Assembly (NCBI RefSeq): GCF_009708005.2
Contig: NZ_CP052757.1
Span: 3,658,001 to 3,722,000 of the forward strand
Origin: Cellulosimicrobium protaetiae
GTDB lineage: Bacteria; Actinomycetota; Actinomycetes; Actinomycetales; Cellulomonadaceae
Length of the DNA: 64,000 nucleotides
Direction: 5' to 3'
Position 1 is the stretch's first letter; each line of letters starts with the position of its first letter. Shown here in pieces: positions 23,720 to 32,139 of this stretch. The notes under the pieces are model-generated. The model was not told the origin of the DNA and made no database searches. It saw nothing but the letters and a program-made list of their open reading frames with translations. The translations under genes and the position numbers were made by a program.

Positions 23720-26700
23720 GCCACGACCCTCCTGCCCTCGGGCTGCACCGGGCACGCGCGCCGCACCGGGCACATCTCGCACAGCCCGTTCTGGCGGGCC
23801 GTGAACGTCGCCGCCGACATCGTCCCGGCGGCCTCCTCGACGAGGTCGCGCGCCCAGCTCGACCCGTCGGGAGCGGGGTCGAGCGCGGGCTGCGGCACGA
23901 CGGCGGGGCCGACGTGCGTGCTCCCGACGTAGACGAGCTGCGCGCCCGCGCTCCGCGTCCCCTCGGGCACGTCGAGCGCGCCCGCCTCGACCGCGACCTG
24001 GTACGCGCCGAGCTGCGGGTGCTCGGCCCCCTCCGCCTTGGTCGCCGTGCGCCGCCCCGTCTTGAGGTCGACGACGCGGACCTTCCCCTCTCCCGCGGCC
24101 TCGACCCGGTCGATCGTCCCGCGCAGCCGCGCACGGCCCACGGTGACGTCGAACGTCGGCTCGACGAGGAGCGGCTCCCCCGCCTGCGCGACGTAGGCCG
24201 CGAGCTTCTCGATCATGCGGTCGGCGCGGCGACGGAGCTGGCGGGTCGGCCAGCCCTCGGGCAGAGCGAGCTCGGCCCAGCGACGGTCGAGCTCCGCGCG
24301 CAGCTCCGTGAGCGAGCCCGACGGGTGGCTCTCCGCGATCGAGTGCACCAGCGTCCCGAGGCTCTGGTGCGTCGCGTCCGGGGCCGTCCCGCCCGCGGCC
24401 TCGAGCGACCACCGCAGGGGGCACGTCGTGACGGTCTCGACCTTCGAGGGCGAGACCGTCACGGTCTCCGCCGGGGCCCGCAGGGACGCGGTGCTCGACA
24501 CGCCGGCGACGCCGTACCAGGTCTCGGTCCGGGCCTCCGGGACGCCGAGCGCGCCGAGGTCGGCGAGGAGCGTGGCCGCGGCGACCGCGCGCGCGTCCGG
24601 GACGTCGGACGCGTGCGACTCGCGCGCCGCGGTCTCGACGAGCACGCCGCGAGCGGCGGCGACGAGCCCGCGCAGGTCGAGCGGCGCGCCCACGCGCAGG
24701 TGACGGCGCCCGTCGGGTGCCGTCCCGGGCGCGGGTCCGACGACCGCCCCACCTGCCGCGGCCGGGCCGGGCGACCCGTCGTCCGGCCCGTCGGTGCCGC
24801 CCGGGCCCTCGTCCGGGCCGTCGGGGCCGGAGGGCGGGACGACGAGGTCGCAGAACACCGACGGCGCCTCCTCCGCGTCCTGGACCGCCGTCACGACCAG
24901 GCGTCGGGTCGCGCGCGAGGTCGCGACGACGAAGGCGCGCAGCTCGTCCGCGAGCACCTGCGCCCGGGCCTGCGCCCCCACCCCGTGCGCGTCGTGGGCG
25001 CGGCCCGCCAGGAGCTCGACGAGCGCCTGCGAGCCGAGCAGCGAGTCGCGCAGCCGCAGGTCGGGCCACACGCCGTCCTGCACGCCCGCGACCACGACGA
25101 CGTCCCACTCGCGCCCGGCGGCGCCCGCGGGCGTCAGGGCCGCCACCGCGTCCGCGCCGCTCGCGCTCGCCGCGAGCGAGTCGGCGGGGAGGTCCTGCGA
25201 GGCGAGGTACTCGACGAACGCTCCCGCCGGGGCTCCTGGCATGCGGTCGACGAACGTCTCCGCGGCGCGGAACAGCGCGAGGACCGCGTCGAGGTCGCGG
25301 TCCGCCCGGGCACCGGCCGGACCCCCGTCGAGCGCGGCCGAACGCCACCGGTCCGCCAGGCCCGTCGCTGCCCACGCCGCCCAGAGCACCGTCTGCGCCG
25401 TCGCGCCGGGCTCCGCCGCCGCCGTCCGGCCCGCCTCGAGCGCGCGCGCGACGGCGACCGGGCCGCGTCGCACGGTCGGGGCGAGGGTCGCCGCGCGTGC
25501 CGGGTCCTGCAGCAGCTCGACCAGCAGCGCGTCCGACGAGCGCCCGCCACCGCCCTCGATCTCCTCGGCGCGCAGCGCCCGCCGCAGCCGACGGAGCGCG
25601 ACGACGTCGAGCGCACCGACCGGGGACGTGAGCAGGGCCGCGGCGGTGAACGGGTCGAGGGCGTCCGGGTCGTCCGCGTCCGCCACGCACACCCGGACCG
25701 CCGCGAGCAGGGGCGCGACCGCCGGCTCGTCACGCAGCGGGACGTCCGAGCCGAGCAGGGTCACCGGCACCGACGCCGCGACGAGCTCTCGCCGCAGCGC
25801 CGCGAGCCGCGTCCCGGTGCGCGCGACGACCGCCATCCGGTGCCACGGCGTGCCGTGCAGCAGGTGCTCGGCCCGCAGCTCGCGCGCGACGTACGCCGCC
25901 TCCTGCGCCACGGCCGACAGCACGACGACCTGGACGGGCGCGGCGGCCCGGGGCTCGGCGCCCGTGCCGTGCCCCGGGGGCACGTCCACCGGACCGGACG
26001 CGTCGTCCGCGCCCGCGACGTCGGCGGGCACGCCCCGGGGGCCGGCACCGCGGTGCACCGCACCCGCGACGGTGCCGACCTGCGCCGCGACCCGGCGCGT
26101 CACGTCCCGCAGCGCGGCGTCCTGCCGCCACGCCGTGCCGAGCACGGCAACGCGCGCGCCGAGCTCGCCACGGCGGGCGCCGTCCCGACGGGCCGGGGCC
26201 GACGCGCGGCCCACGAGCCCCGGGCTCGCCCCGCGGAACGTCTGCACCGCGGAGTCGGGGTCGCCGAGCAGCACGAGCCGGGCGCCGTCGTCGTGCAGCA
26301 CGTGCAGGAGGCGCGCGGTCGCGACCGTCGCCTCCTGGTAGTCGTCGACGACGACGAGGTCCCAGCGTGGCCGGGCGGCGTCGGGCACCTCGTCGTCCCA
26401 CGCGAGCAGCGCCTCCGCCGCCTCGTCGACGACGATCGCCGGGTCGAACCGGGCGCCCGCGTCCGGGGTCCCCGACCGCAGCGCCGTGACGTCCAGGTAC
26501 TCCGCGAAGAGCTGGGCGCCGAGCGTCCACTCCGGGCGGTCGTAGCGCTCCCCGAGGGCCGCGAGGTCCGTGGGGGTCAGGCCACGCTCCGCCGCACGCA
26601 TGAGCAGGTCGCGCAGCTCCTGGCGCAGACCGCGCAGCCCGAGCGTCTCGGGGGGCAGGCCCGGCGGCAGGGCGAGCGGCGCCCCGAGGTGCGCGAGGTC

Positions 26701-27135
26701 GCCCTCGAGGTGGCCCTCGAGCAGCTCGGAGAGCACGAGGTCCTGCTCCGGGCCGGAGATGAGCGTGGGCGGCGGCTCGCCGAGCGCCGCGGCACGCTCG
26801 CGGAGGACGGCGAACGCCGCGGAGGCCGCGGTCCGCACCATCGGCGCGCCGACCGTCCGACGGGCGCGCGCGGACAGCCGGTCACGGAGCGCCGACGCGG
26901 CGCGGCGGGTCGAGGCGAGCAGGAGGACGCGCTCCGGGGCGGTCCCGGACGCGAGGGCGGCGAGCACGACCTCCTGGGCGACGAGGGTCTTCCCCGTCCC
27001 GGGAGCCCCGACGACGACCGTCGCGCCGGGACCGGACGCCGCCGCGACCGCCGCCCGTTGGGCGTCGTCGAGCTCGACGTCGGCCTCGTGGTCGCGCGAC
27101 CGCGCGACGAGGCGAGGGGCGGTCGTCCTGGGCAC
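23716..27135 (-). CDS. adnA: Helicase-nuclease subunit AdnA
   Basis: A 1139-residue partner of AdnB. The motor part has Walker A GAPGTGKT at 43-50, Walker B LVVVDDYQEATVA and LLGDPDSAVQTFRGAS. The nuclease domain ends the protein: VRVVDLKTGRR, and four cysteines arranged as in Fe-S nucleases, one in TTCPLRWSLEA and three at Cys1119, Cys1122 and Cys1128 (CEMCPVRRAC). The helicase core is more divergent than in AdnB; in mycobacteria AdnB is the main motor. A Gly/Pro/Asp-rich insert (around PDGPDEGPGGTDGPDDG) lies before the nuclease. GTG at 27135. First gene of the adnA-adnB operon. Confidence 0.93.
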   Translation of the reverse strand: MPRTTAPRLVARSRDHEADVELDDAQRAAVAAASGPGATVVVGAPGTGKTLVAQEVVLAALASGTAPERVLLLASTRRAASALRDRLSARARRTVGAPMVRTAASAAFAVLRERAAALGEPPPTLISGPEQDLVLSELLEGHLEGDLAHLGAPLALPPGLPPETLGLRGLRQELRDLLMRAAERGLTPTDLAALGERYDRPEWTLGAQLFAEYLDVTALRSGTPDAGARFDPAIVVDEAAEALLAWDDEVPDAARPRWDLVVVDDYQEATVATARLLHVLHDDGARLVLLGDPDSAVQTFRGASPGLVGRASAPARRDGARRGELGARVAVLGTAWRQDAALRDVTRRVAAQVGTVAGAVHRGAGPRGVPADVAGADDASGPVDVPPGHGTGAEPRAAAPVQVVVLSAVAQEAAYVARELRAEHLLHGTPWHRMAVVARTGTRLAALRRELVAASVPVTLLGSDVPLRDEPAVAPLLAAVRVCVADADDPDALDPFTAAALLTSPVGALDVVALRRLRRALRAEEIEGGGGRSSDALLVELLQDPARAATLAPTVRRGPVAVARALEAGRTAAAEPGATAQTVLWAAWAATGLADRWRSAALDGGPAGARADRDLDAVLALFRAAETFVDRMPGAPAGAFVEYLASQDLPADSLAASASGADAVAALTPAGAAGREWDVVVVAGVQDGVWPDLRLRDSLLGSQALVELLAGRAHDAHGVGAQARAQVLADELRAFVVATSRATRRLVVTAVQDAEEAPSVFCDLVVPPSGPDGPDEGPGGTDGPDDGSPGPAAAGGAVVGPAPGTAPDGRRHLRVGAPLDLRGLVAAARGVLVETAARESHASDVPDARAVAAATLLADLGALGVPEARTETWYGVAGVSSTASLRAPAETVTVSPSKVETVTTCPLRWSLEAAGGTAPDATHQSLGTLVHSIAESHPSGSLTELRAELDRRWAELALPEGWPTRQLRRRADRMIEKLAAYVAQAGEPLLVEPTFDVTVGRARLRGTIDRVEAAGEGKVRVVDLKTGRRTATKAEGAEHPQLGAYQVAVEAGALDVPEGTRSAGAQLVYVGSTHVGPAVVPQPALDPAPDGSSWARDLVEEAAGTMSAATFTARQNGLCEMCPVRRACPVQPEGRRVVA

Positions 27136-27212
27136 GGCCCGATCCCATCACGAACCACCCACACCGCCCGCACCGGGCGGCGTCGCGCGACCGGCGCGCG
27201 ACGAGCGGACGG

Positions 27213-28187
27213 CTACGGGACGGGCCACCCGTTGGGCACGCAGCCCTGCGCCGAGATGGACTGCTGGACCATCACGGGCGCGACCGCGCCCGGCGCCGGG
27301 CAGTCCTCGTGGCCGTGCCCGAGCACGTGCCCCACCTCGTGGTTGACGAGGTACTGCCGGTACGTCGCGACGTCGTCCCCGAAGTCGGGGGCGCCGACCA
27401 CCCAGCGCTCGAAGTTGAGCACGGCGACCCCGGACACGGAGTTGCCGCACGAGTACTTCCCCTCGGTCGCGAGCGGCGCGCACAGCCGGTCCGTCGTCGC
27501 GGGGCTCGCGAGCACGACGCGGATCGACGCGTCGTCCGCGGCGGTCCGGGAGAACGTCACGCCGTCGGGGCCCGACCACCCGCGCGGGTCGTTGAGCGTG
27601 GCCAGCACCGCGGTCGCGAGCACCTCTCCGTCGACGGGGAGCCCGGCCTCGACCTCGACGCGGACCGAGCGGACCGTCCCGCCGCCCGGCGCGGGCGCCT
27701 CGCCCGGGACCACGACGAGCGTGCCGCCGAGGTCGGGCTCGACGACGACCTCGCCCACGAGGCCCGAGCCCGGCTCCGCGACGGGGGGCTCGGGCGTCGG
27801 GACCGGCGCGGGCACCGGGACCGCGGCCGTCGCGTCGGGCTCGGGAGCCGGCGCCGGCGTCACCACGGCGTCCGGACGAGGTGCGAGGAGCCCGAGCGCG
27901 CCCGGACCGGTCGCCGTGCTCCCGGTGGTGGCGGCGCGCTCGGCCTGCGAGCGGCTCGCCGCATCCGTGTCGTCCCGGACAGGTGCGGGCGGGTCCGTGC
28001 GGTCCGCCGCCGCAGGGAGCTCGGCGCCCGGCGGCACCGGGACGTCCCACACCTCCGCCGTCGCCGCGCCGCCGCCGAACCCGACCACGAGGCACGCGGC
28101 GACCGCCGCCCCGTGCCGGAGCCCCCTCGACGAGCGCGTCTCGCGGGGTCTCGCGGGCCGGTTCGGGGTGGTATGTCTGTCGGGCAC
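27213..28187 (-). CDS. Secreted DUF3152 zinc metalloprotease-like protein
   Basis: A 324-residue protein: basic N-terminus, a membrane span or signal anchor at about 27-47 (HGAAVAACLVVGFGGGAA), a long Pro/Ala/Glu linker (about 55-150), then a DUF3152 domain. The domain holds NHEVGHVLGHGHEDCP, the metzincin-type HExxHxxGxxH zinc motif, plus DDASIRVVLASP and a paired-Cys context (CAP, CGN). It probably acts outside the membrane; the substrate is unknown. GTG at 28187 has GACGAT six bases upstream. It is divergent from the TetR gene, the same arrangement as Rv3207c-Rv3208. Confidence 0.9.
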   Translation of the reverse strand: MPDRHTTPNRPARPRETRSSRGLRHGAAVAACLVVGFGGGAATAEVWDVPVPPGAELPAAADRTDPPAPVRDDTDAASRSQAERAATTGSTATGPGALGLLAPRPDAVVTPAPAPEPDATAAVPVPAPVPTPEPPVAEPGSGLVGEVVVEPDLGGTLVVVPGEAPAPGGGTVRSVRVEVEAGLPVDGEVLATAVLATLNDPRGWSGPDGVTFSRTAADDASIRVVLASPATTDRLCAPLATEGKYSCGNSVSGVAVLNFERWVVGAPDFGDDVATYRQYLVNHEVGHVLGHGHEDCPAPGAVAPVMVQQSISAQGCVPNGWPVP

Positions 28188-28253
28188 GCGCCCATCGTCC
28201 CACCCCTCGCGACACGAGGTCGACACCGGGGGCGGTTTCCGTATCCTCCCCCC

Positions 28254-29000
28254 ATGACGGGAGCCAGCGAGGGACGCGCACGCGTCACGGCGGGGGCGCC
28301 CAGGGGCGCACGCACCCGGATGCCCCGGGACGAGCGTCGCGCCCAGCTCCTGACGATCGCCGAGGAGCTCTTCGCCTCGCACGGCTACCACCACATCTCG
28401 ATGGACGACATCGCGGACCGCGCCGGGGTCGGCAAGCCCGTGCTGTACCGGCACTTCCCCTCGAAGCTCGACCTCTACCTCGCGATCGTCGACGACCAGG
28501 GCGAACGCCTGGTCCGCGCCGTCCACCGCACGCTCGACCCGTTCCGCGAGCCGGCGCCGGGCGTCCCCGCGGGAGACCTCGACGCGCTCGCGGTCGACGG
28601 TCTCGCCGTGATCGAGGGCATCGTCCGGGCGTACGTCGCCTACGCGCGCTCGGCCGGGCGGTCCGCGGCGCTGCTGTTCGAGTCCGACGTCATGCGCGAC
28701 CCGGTCGTCCGGGCGCGCGTCCTCGCACCCGACGCCCGGATCGCGGGCGCGTTCGCCGACGTCCTCGTCCGGATCGCGGACCTCGACGCCGACGAGGCGC
28801 TCGTCGTCTCGCGGACGTGCACGGCCGTCGGCCGCGCCGCCGCGACCGAGGCGGTGCGCCCCGACGGGAGCGCGACGGCGGACGACGTCACGCGCCTCGT
28901 CCCGCGCCTCGTGTGGCGCGGGGTGCACGGCATGCTGCGCCGGCCGCGGACCGGGTCCGTCGAGGGCGGTGCGCCCGCCGGGTCGTCGGCGGGAATCTGA
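28254..29000 (+). CDS. TetR/AcrR-family transcriptional regulator
   Basis: A 248-residue regulator. The helix-turn-helix is clear: RRAQLLTIAEELFASHGYHH, then SMDDIADRAGVGKPVLYRHFPSK (residues about 35-75, written here in two parts). The ligand-binding domain is all-helical. The N-terminal 25 residues are basic and extended. ATG at 28254 follows TATCCT plus six C's, a leaderless-type start. Its position between DUF3152 and DUF3107 corresponds to mycobacterial Rv3208. The ligand and targets are unknown. Confidence 0.93.
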   Translation: MTGASEGRARVTAGAPRGARTRMPRDERRAQLLTIAEELFASHGYHHISMDDIADRAGVGKPVLYRHFPSKLDLYLAIVDDQGERLVRAVHRTLDPFREPAPGVPAGDLDALAVDGLAVIEGIVRAYVAYARSAGRSAALLFESDVMRDPVVRARVLAPDARIAGAFADVLVRIADLDADEALVVSRTCTAVGRAAATEAVRPDGSATADDVTRLVPRLVWRGVHGMLRRPRTGSVEGGAPAGSSAGI

Positions 29001-29001
29001 C

Positions 29002-29007
29002 TACTAT
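29002..29007 (+). promoter_or_regulatory. Probable -10 (TACTAT) for the DUF3107 gene
   Basis: TACTAT begins two bases after the TetR stop and would give an 80-base leader before the DUF3107 start. No convincing -35 is visible. Confidence 0.4.
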
Positions 29008-29092
29008 CGAACGCGTTGTCGCCGGTGGGCGCCCCCGGGCGTCCCGAGGCCCGTCGTCGCTGCGCCTGGCGCAGCCGCTGTGAGGAGAAGCT

Positions 29093-29317
29093 GTGGAAGT
29101 CACGATCGGTGTGCAGAACCTGGCCCGTGAGCTCGTCGTCGACACGGACCTGTCCGCCGAGGCCGTGGCGACCGCGGTCGCCGACGCGCTGGGCGGCGCC
29201 CCGGCGCTCGAGCTCACGGACTCGCGCGGTCGTCGCGTGATCATCCCGACGGCGTCGCTCGGCTACGTCGAGATCGGCACCGAGGAGCAGCGCAAGGTCG
29301 GCTTCGGCTCCCTCTGA
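29093..29317 (+). CDS. DUF3107 small conserved actinobacterial protein
   Basis: A 74-residue protein (Rv3208A/TB9.4-like) of unknown function: MEVTIGVQNLARELVVDTDL..., an Ala-rich helix AEAVATAVADALGG, and the conserved C-terminal strand region RRVIIPTASLGYVEIG followed by RKVGFG. Start GTG at 29093 has GAGGAGAAGC upstream. A hairpin follows the stop. Confidence 0.92.
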   Translation: MEVTIGVQNLARELVVDTDLSAEAVATAVADALGGAPALELTDSRGRRVIIPTASLGYVEIGTEEQRKVGFGSL

Positions 29318-29350
29318 CCGAGGCCGACCAGGTCGTACGAGCATGCGGTT

Positions 29351-29380
29351 GCCGCCCGTCACCAGCACGTGGCGGGCGGC
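29351..29380. terminator. Stem-loop between convergent DUF3107 and ferritin-like genes
   Basis: GCCGCCCG and CGGGCGGC (8 bp) enclose a 14-base loop that can form an inner CCA/TGG pair. Confidence 0.55.
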
Positions 29381-29430
29381 GACGGCGTCCTCGACGCTCC
29401 CGGGCCGGTGCGACCGGTGGAGCCAGAGGC

Positions 29431-30156
29431 TCAGGCGGCGAGGCCGAGGCGGTCCATGCGGCGGGAGTGCTCGGCGGTGAGGCGCGAGAAGACCCAGGAC
29501 TGGGTCGCGGGCGCGGGGCCGTTCCCTGGACCGTCCGGCGCGTCGGCGGCCACGGCGTCCACCCCCGCGGCGACCAGCCGCGCGAGCGCCGGGCGCCGGG
29601 ACAGGACGACGCCGACGACGCCGAGCGCCTCGCCGACGAGCCGCCGACCCCACAGCGCGAGGCGGGACGCGAGCACGGGGTCCGCGGCGGCGGCGTCCGC
29701 GATGACCGGCGCGTAGCGCTGAGCCGGCGTGTCCTGGGTGAGCGCGTCCACGACGACGGCGCGCGAACGCTCGTCGAGGCCCTGCGCGGCGAGCAGGCAG
29801 AAGTCGTCCGCGACGCCCTGGCCCACGTACCCCTTGAGGATCCCCTCCCACCACGTGCTGGGACGCGTGCGGGCGTCGAAGTCGTCGAAGAGGCCGTCGA
29901 AGGCCGTCATGCAGTCGGCTGAGTCTCCGCCCAGCTCGTCGACGCGCACGAGCACGCGCTCCTGCCGGTCGAGCATGGCCGCCGCGAGCCGCGAGAGCGC
30001 CTGTCGCTGGCGCAGCGTGGGCGCGTGCGCGGCGTCGCCCGCGAGGCGCCCGAAGCTCGCGAGCTCGGTGTACGCGACGAGGCCGAGCAGCTCGACCGCG
30101 TCCGCGTGGTCCACGGTGGACAGGGTCGTGGGGCTCACGTGCTCGGTGTCGCTCAT
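29431..30156 (-). CDS. Ferritin-like-fold protein (Rv3210c type)
   Basis: A 241-residue, mostly helical cytosolic protein resembling the ferritin_like_2/MiaE-like family. Candidate iron-binding residues are the Glu in LLGLVAYTELASFGRLA, Glu in MLDRQERVLVRVDELGG, and the later TWWEGILKGYVGQGVADDF. The reaction is unknown. It sits between DUF3107 and rhlE exactly as Rv3210c does in mycobacteria. ATG at 30156 is preceded by TATCCT plus six bases (hexamer at 30163-30168). Confidence 0.82.
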   Translation of the reverse strand: MSDTEHVSPTTLSTVDHADAVELLGLVAYTELASFGRLAGDAAHAPTLRQRQALSRLAAAMLDRQERVLVRVDELGGDSADCMTAFDGLFDDFDARTRPSTWWEGILKGYVGQGVADDFCLLAAQGLDERSRAVVVDALTQDTPAQRYAPVIADAAAADPVLASRLALWGRRLVGEALGVVGVVLSRRPALARLVAAGVDAVAADAPDGPGNGPAPATQSWVFSRLTAEHSRRMDRLGLAA

Positions 30157-30162
30157 CGGGCC

Positions 30163-30183
30163 AGGATAGTTCTCCGATATCAT
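30163..30183. promoter_or_regulatory. Overlapping divergent -10 elements
   Basis: Reverse-strand TATCCT (30163-30168) serves the ferritin-like gene. Forward TATCAT (30178-30183) is a candidate -10 for rhlE. The two face away from each other only nine bases apart, so the two promoters may compete. Confidence 0.45.
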
Positions 30184-30397
30184 GGCGGGCGTACATCGGT
30201 TGCCCGGTCGTCCAGACCTCACGCTCGTCACACGAACGACGACGGCACGGCACGGTCCGCAGCGCGGGCCGGGCCACGACATCCCACGATCGGCTGCCGG
30301 CCACGAGGTGCGTACGACCGCGACCGGGAGCCTCCCGGGACCGGGCCCCGCCGGGCCCGCCGACGGTCGCGCGTGCCCGAACGAGACAGAGGCACCA

Positions 30398-32047
30398 GTG
30401 ACCACCACAGACGCGACCCCTGACGTGAGCGCGGACGCGACGACCGTCGCAGCGAGCGTCCACGCGGACAACACCACCTTCGCCGACTTCGGCGTGCGCC
30501 AGGAGATCGTCGACGCGCTCTCCGACGCGGGGATCGTCCAGCCGTTCCCCATCCAGGCGATGACGCTCCCGGTCGCCATGTCCGGCCACGACATCATCGG
30601 CCAGGCCAAGACCGGTACCGGCAAGACCCTCGGCTTCGGCGTGCCGCTCCTGCACCGCGTCGTCGCCCCGGGTGAGCCCGGCTTCGACGAGCTGCCCTCC
30701 CCCGGCAAGCCGCAGGCGCTCGTCGTCGTCCCGACGCGCGAGCTCGCGGTCCAGGTCGCGAACGACCTCACCACGGCCTCGAAGCGCCGCTCGGTGCGCA
30801 TCGTCCAGCTCTACGGCGGGCGCGCCTACGAGCCCCAGGTCGAGGCTCTGACGCGCGGCGTCGAGGTCGTCGTCGGCACGCCGGGCCGCATGATCGACCT
30901 CATGAACCAGGGCCACCTCAACCTCACGCGCGCCGCGACCGTGGTCCTCGACGAGGCGGACGAGATGCTCGACCTCGGGTTCCTCCCGGACGTCGAGAAG
31001 ATCCTGGCGCGCACGCCCGCGCAGCGGCACACGATGCTCTTCTCGGCGACCATGCCGGGCGCCGTCGTCTCGATGGCGCGCCGGTACATGAAGCAGCCGA
31101 CGCACATCCGCGCGAACGACCCGGACGACGGCGGCCAGACGGTCAAGAACATCGAGCAGGTCGTCTACCGCGCGCACGCGCTGGACAAGGTCGAGATGCT
31201 CGCGCGCATCCTCCAGGCCGAGGGCCGCGGCCGCACGATCGTGTTCGCCCGGACCAAGCGGACCGCGGCGAAGGTCGCGGACGAGCTCGTCGACCGCGGC
31301 TTCGCCGCCGGCTCGATCCACGGCGACCTCGGGCAGGGCGCGCGCGAGCAGGCGCTGCGCGCGTTCCGCAACGGCAAGATCGACGTGCTCGTCGCGACGG
31401 ACGTCGCGGCGCGCGGCATCGACGTCGAGGACGTCACGCACGTCGTGAACTACCAGTGCCCCGAGGACGAGAAGACCTACCTGCACCGCACCGGCCGCAC
31501 CGGCCGCGCGGGCAACAAGGGCACCGCGGTGACGTTCGTCGACTGGGACGACATCCCCCGCTGGTCGCTCATCGACAAGGCCCTCGACCTCGGCATCCCG
31601 GAGCCGGTCGAGACGTACTCGAGCTCGCCGCACCTGTACACCGACCTGCACATCCCCGAGGGCACGAAGGGCCGCCTCCCGAAGGAGCGGCGCACGCTCG
31701 CGGGGCTCGAGGCGGAGGAGATCGAGGACCTCGGCGAGACCGGCAAGCGACACACGCCGGCCGGTGGTTCGCGGGGTCGCCAGGGCGGCAGGTCCGACGG
31801 CGGTCGCGGACGCTCCGAGGGCGAGCGCGGTCGGTCCGGCGGCCAGGGCCGTTCCGGCGGGCGTCGCGCGGAGGGTGAGCGCTCGGGCGGTCGTGCCGAG
31901 GGCGAGCAGGCCGACGCCACCGCCCAGGGCGCGCAGCCCGAGGGCGGCGAGCGTCGCCGTCGGTCCCGCAACCGCCGCCGCACGCGCGGTGGTCGCCCCG
32001 TCGAGCAGCAGGGCGGCGGCGCGCCGGCCGCCCAGCCCGCCGAGTAG
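30398..32047 (+). CDS. rhlE: DEAD-box RNA helicase RhlE
   Basis: A 549-residue ATP-dependent RNA helicase. The Q motif lies in PFPIQAMTLPVAMSG, motif I is AKTGTGKT, Ia PTRELAVQV, Ib TPGRMIDL, II DEAD in VVLDEADEMLDLGF, III SAT in LFSATMPG, V VATDVAARGIDVEDV and VI HRTGRTGRAG. The C-terminal 110 residues are a disordered Arg/Gly/Ser-rich tail (RGRQGGRSDGGRGRS...), which commonly binds RNA. GTG at 30398 with GAGG upstream is preferred. The open frame extends to 30182 but the added residues are not conserved in type. The 5' leader of over 200 bases is typical of cold-inducible DEAD-box genes. Synteny with Rv3211. Confidence 0.93.
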   Translation: MTTTDATPDVSADATTVAASVHADNTTFADFGVRQEIVDALSDAGIVQPFPIQAMTLPVAMSGHDIIGQAKTGTGKTLGFGVPLLHRVVAPGEPGFDELPSPGKPQALVVVPTRELAVQVANDLTTASKRRSVRIVQLYGGRAYEPQVEALTRGVEVVVGTPGRMIDLMNQGHLNLTRAATVVLDEADEMLDLGFLPDVEKILARTPAQRHTMLFSATMPGAVVSMARRYMKQPTHIRANDPDDGGQTVKNIEQVVYRAHALDKVEMLARILQAEGRGRTIVFARTKRTAAKVADELVDRGFAAGSIHGDLGQGAREQALRAFRNGKIDVLVATDVAARGIDVEDVTHVVNYQCPEDEKTYLHRTGRTGRAGNKGTAVTFVDWDDIPRWSLIDKALDLGIPEPVETYSSSPHLYTDLHIPEGTKGRLPKERRTLAGLEAEEIEDLGETGKRHTPAGGSRGRQGGRSDGGRGRSEGERGRSGGQGRSGGRRAEGERSGGRAEGEQADATAQGAQPEGGERRRRSRNRRRTRGGRPVEQQGGGAPAAQPAE

Positions 32048-32070
32048 TCCGGAGCGCCCCGCAGCCCGAC

Positions 32071-32130
32071 GACGAACCCCGGGTCGCTCCCCACGGTCAC
32101 CGCACCGTGGGGAGCGACCCGGGGTTCGTC
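32071..32130. terminator. Perfect 27-bp bidirectional stem-loop
   Basis: Arms 32071-32097 and 32104-32130 are fully complementary with a 6-base loop. It separates rhlE (forward) from the GH20 gene (reverse, stop at 32140). Confidence 0.9.
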
Positions 32131-32139
32131 GCGTCCGGC

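Noticed and set aside
20051-28257. Long forward frames of about 1290 and 1450 codons opposite adnB and adnA
   Set aside because: Their composition is Arg/Val/Asp/Glu-rich with no domain, while the opposite strand holds complete helicase and nuclease motifs.
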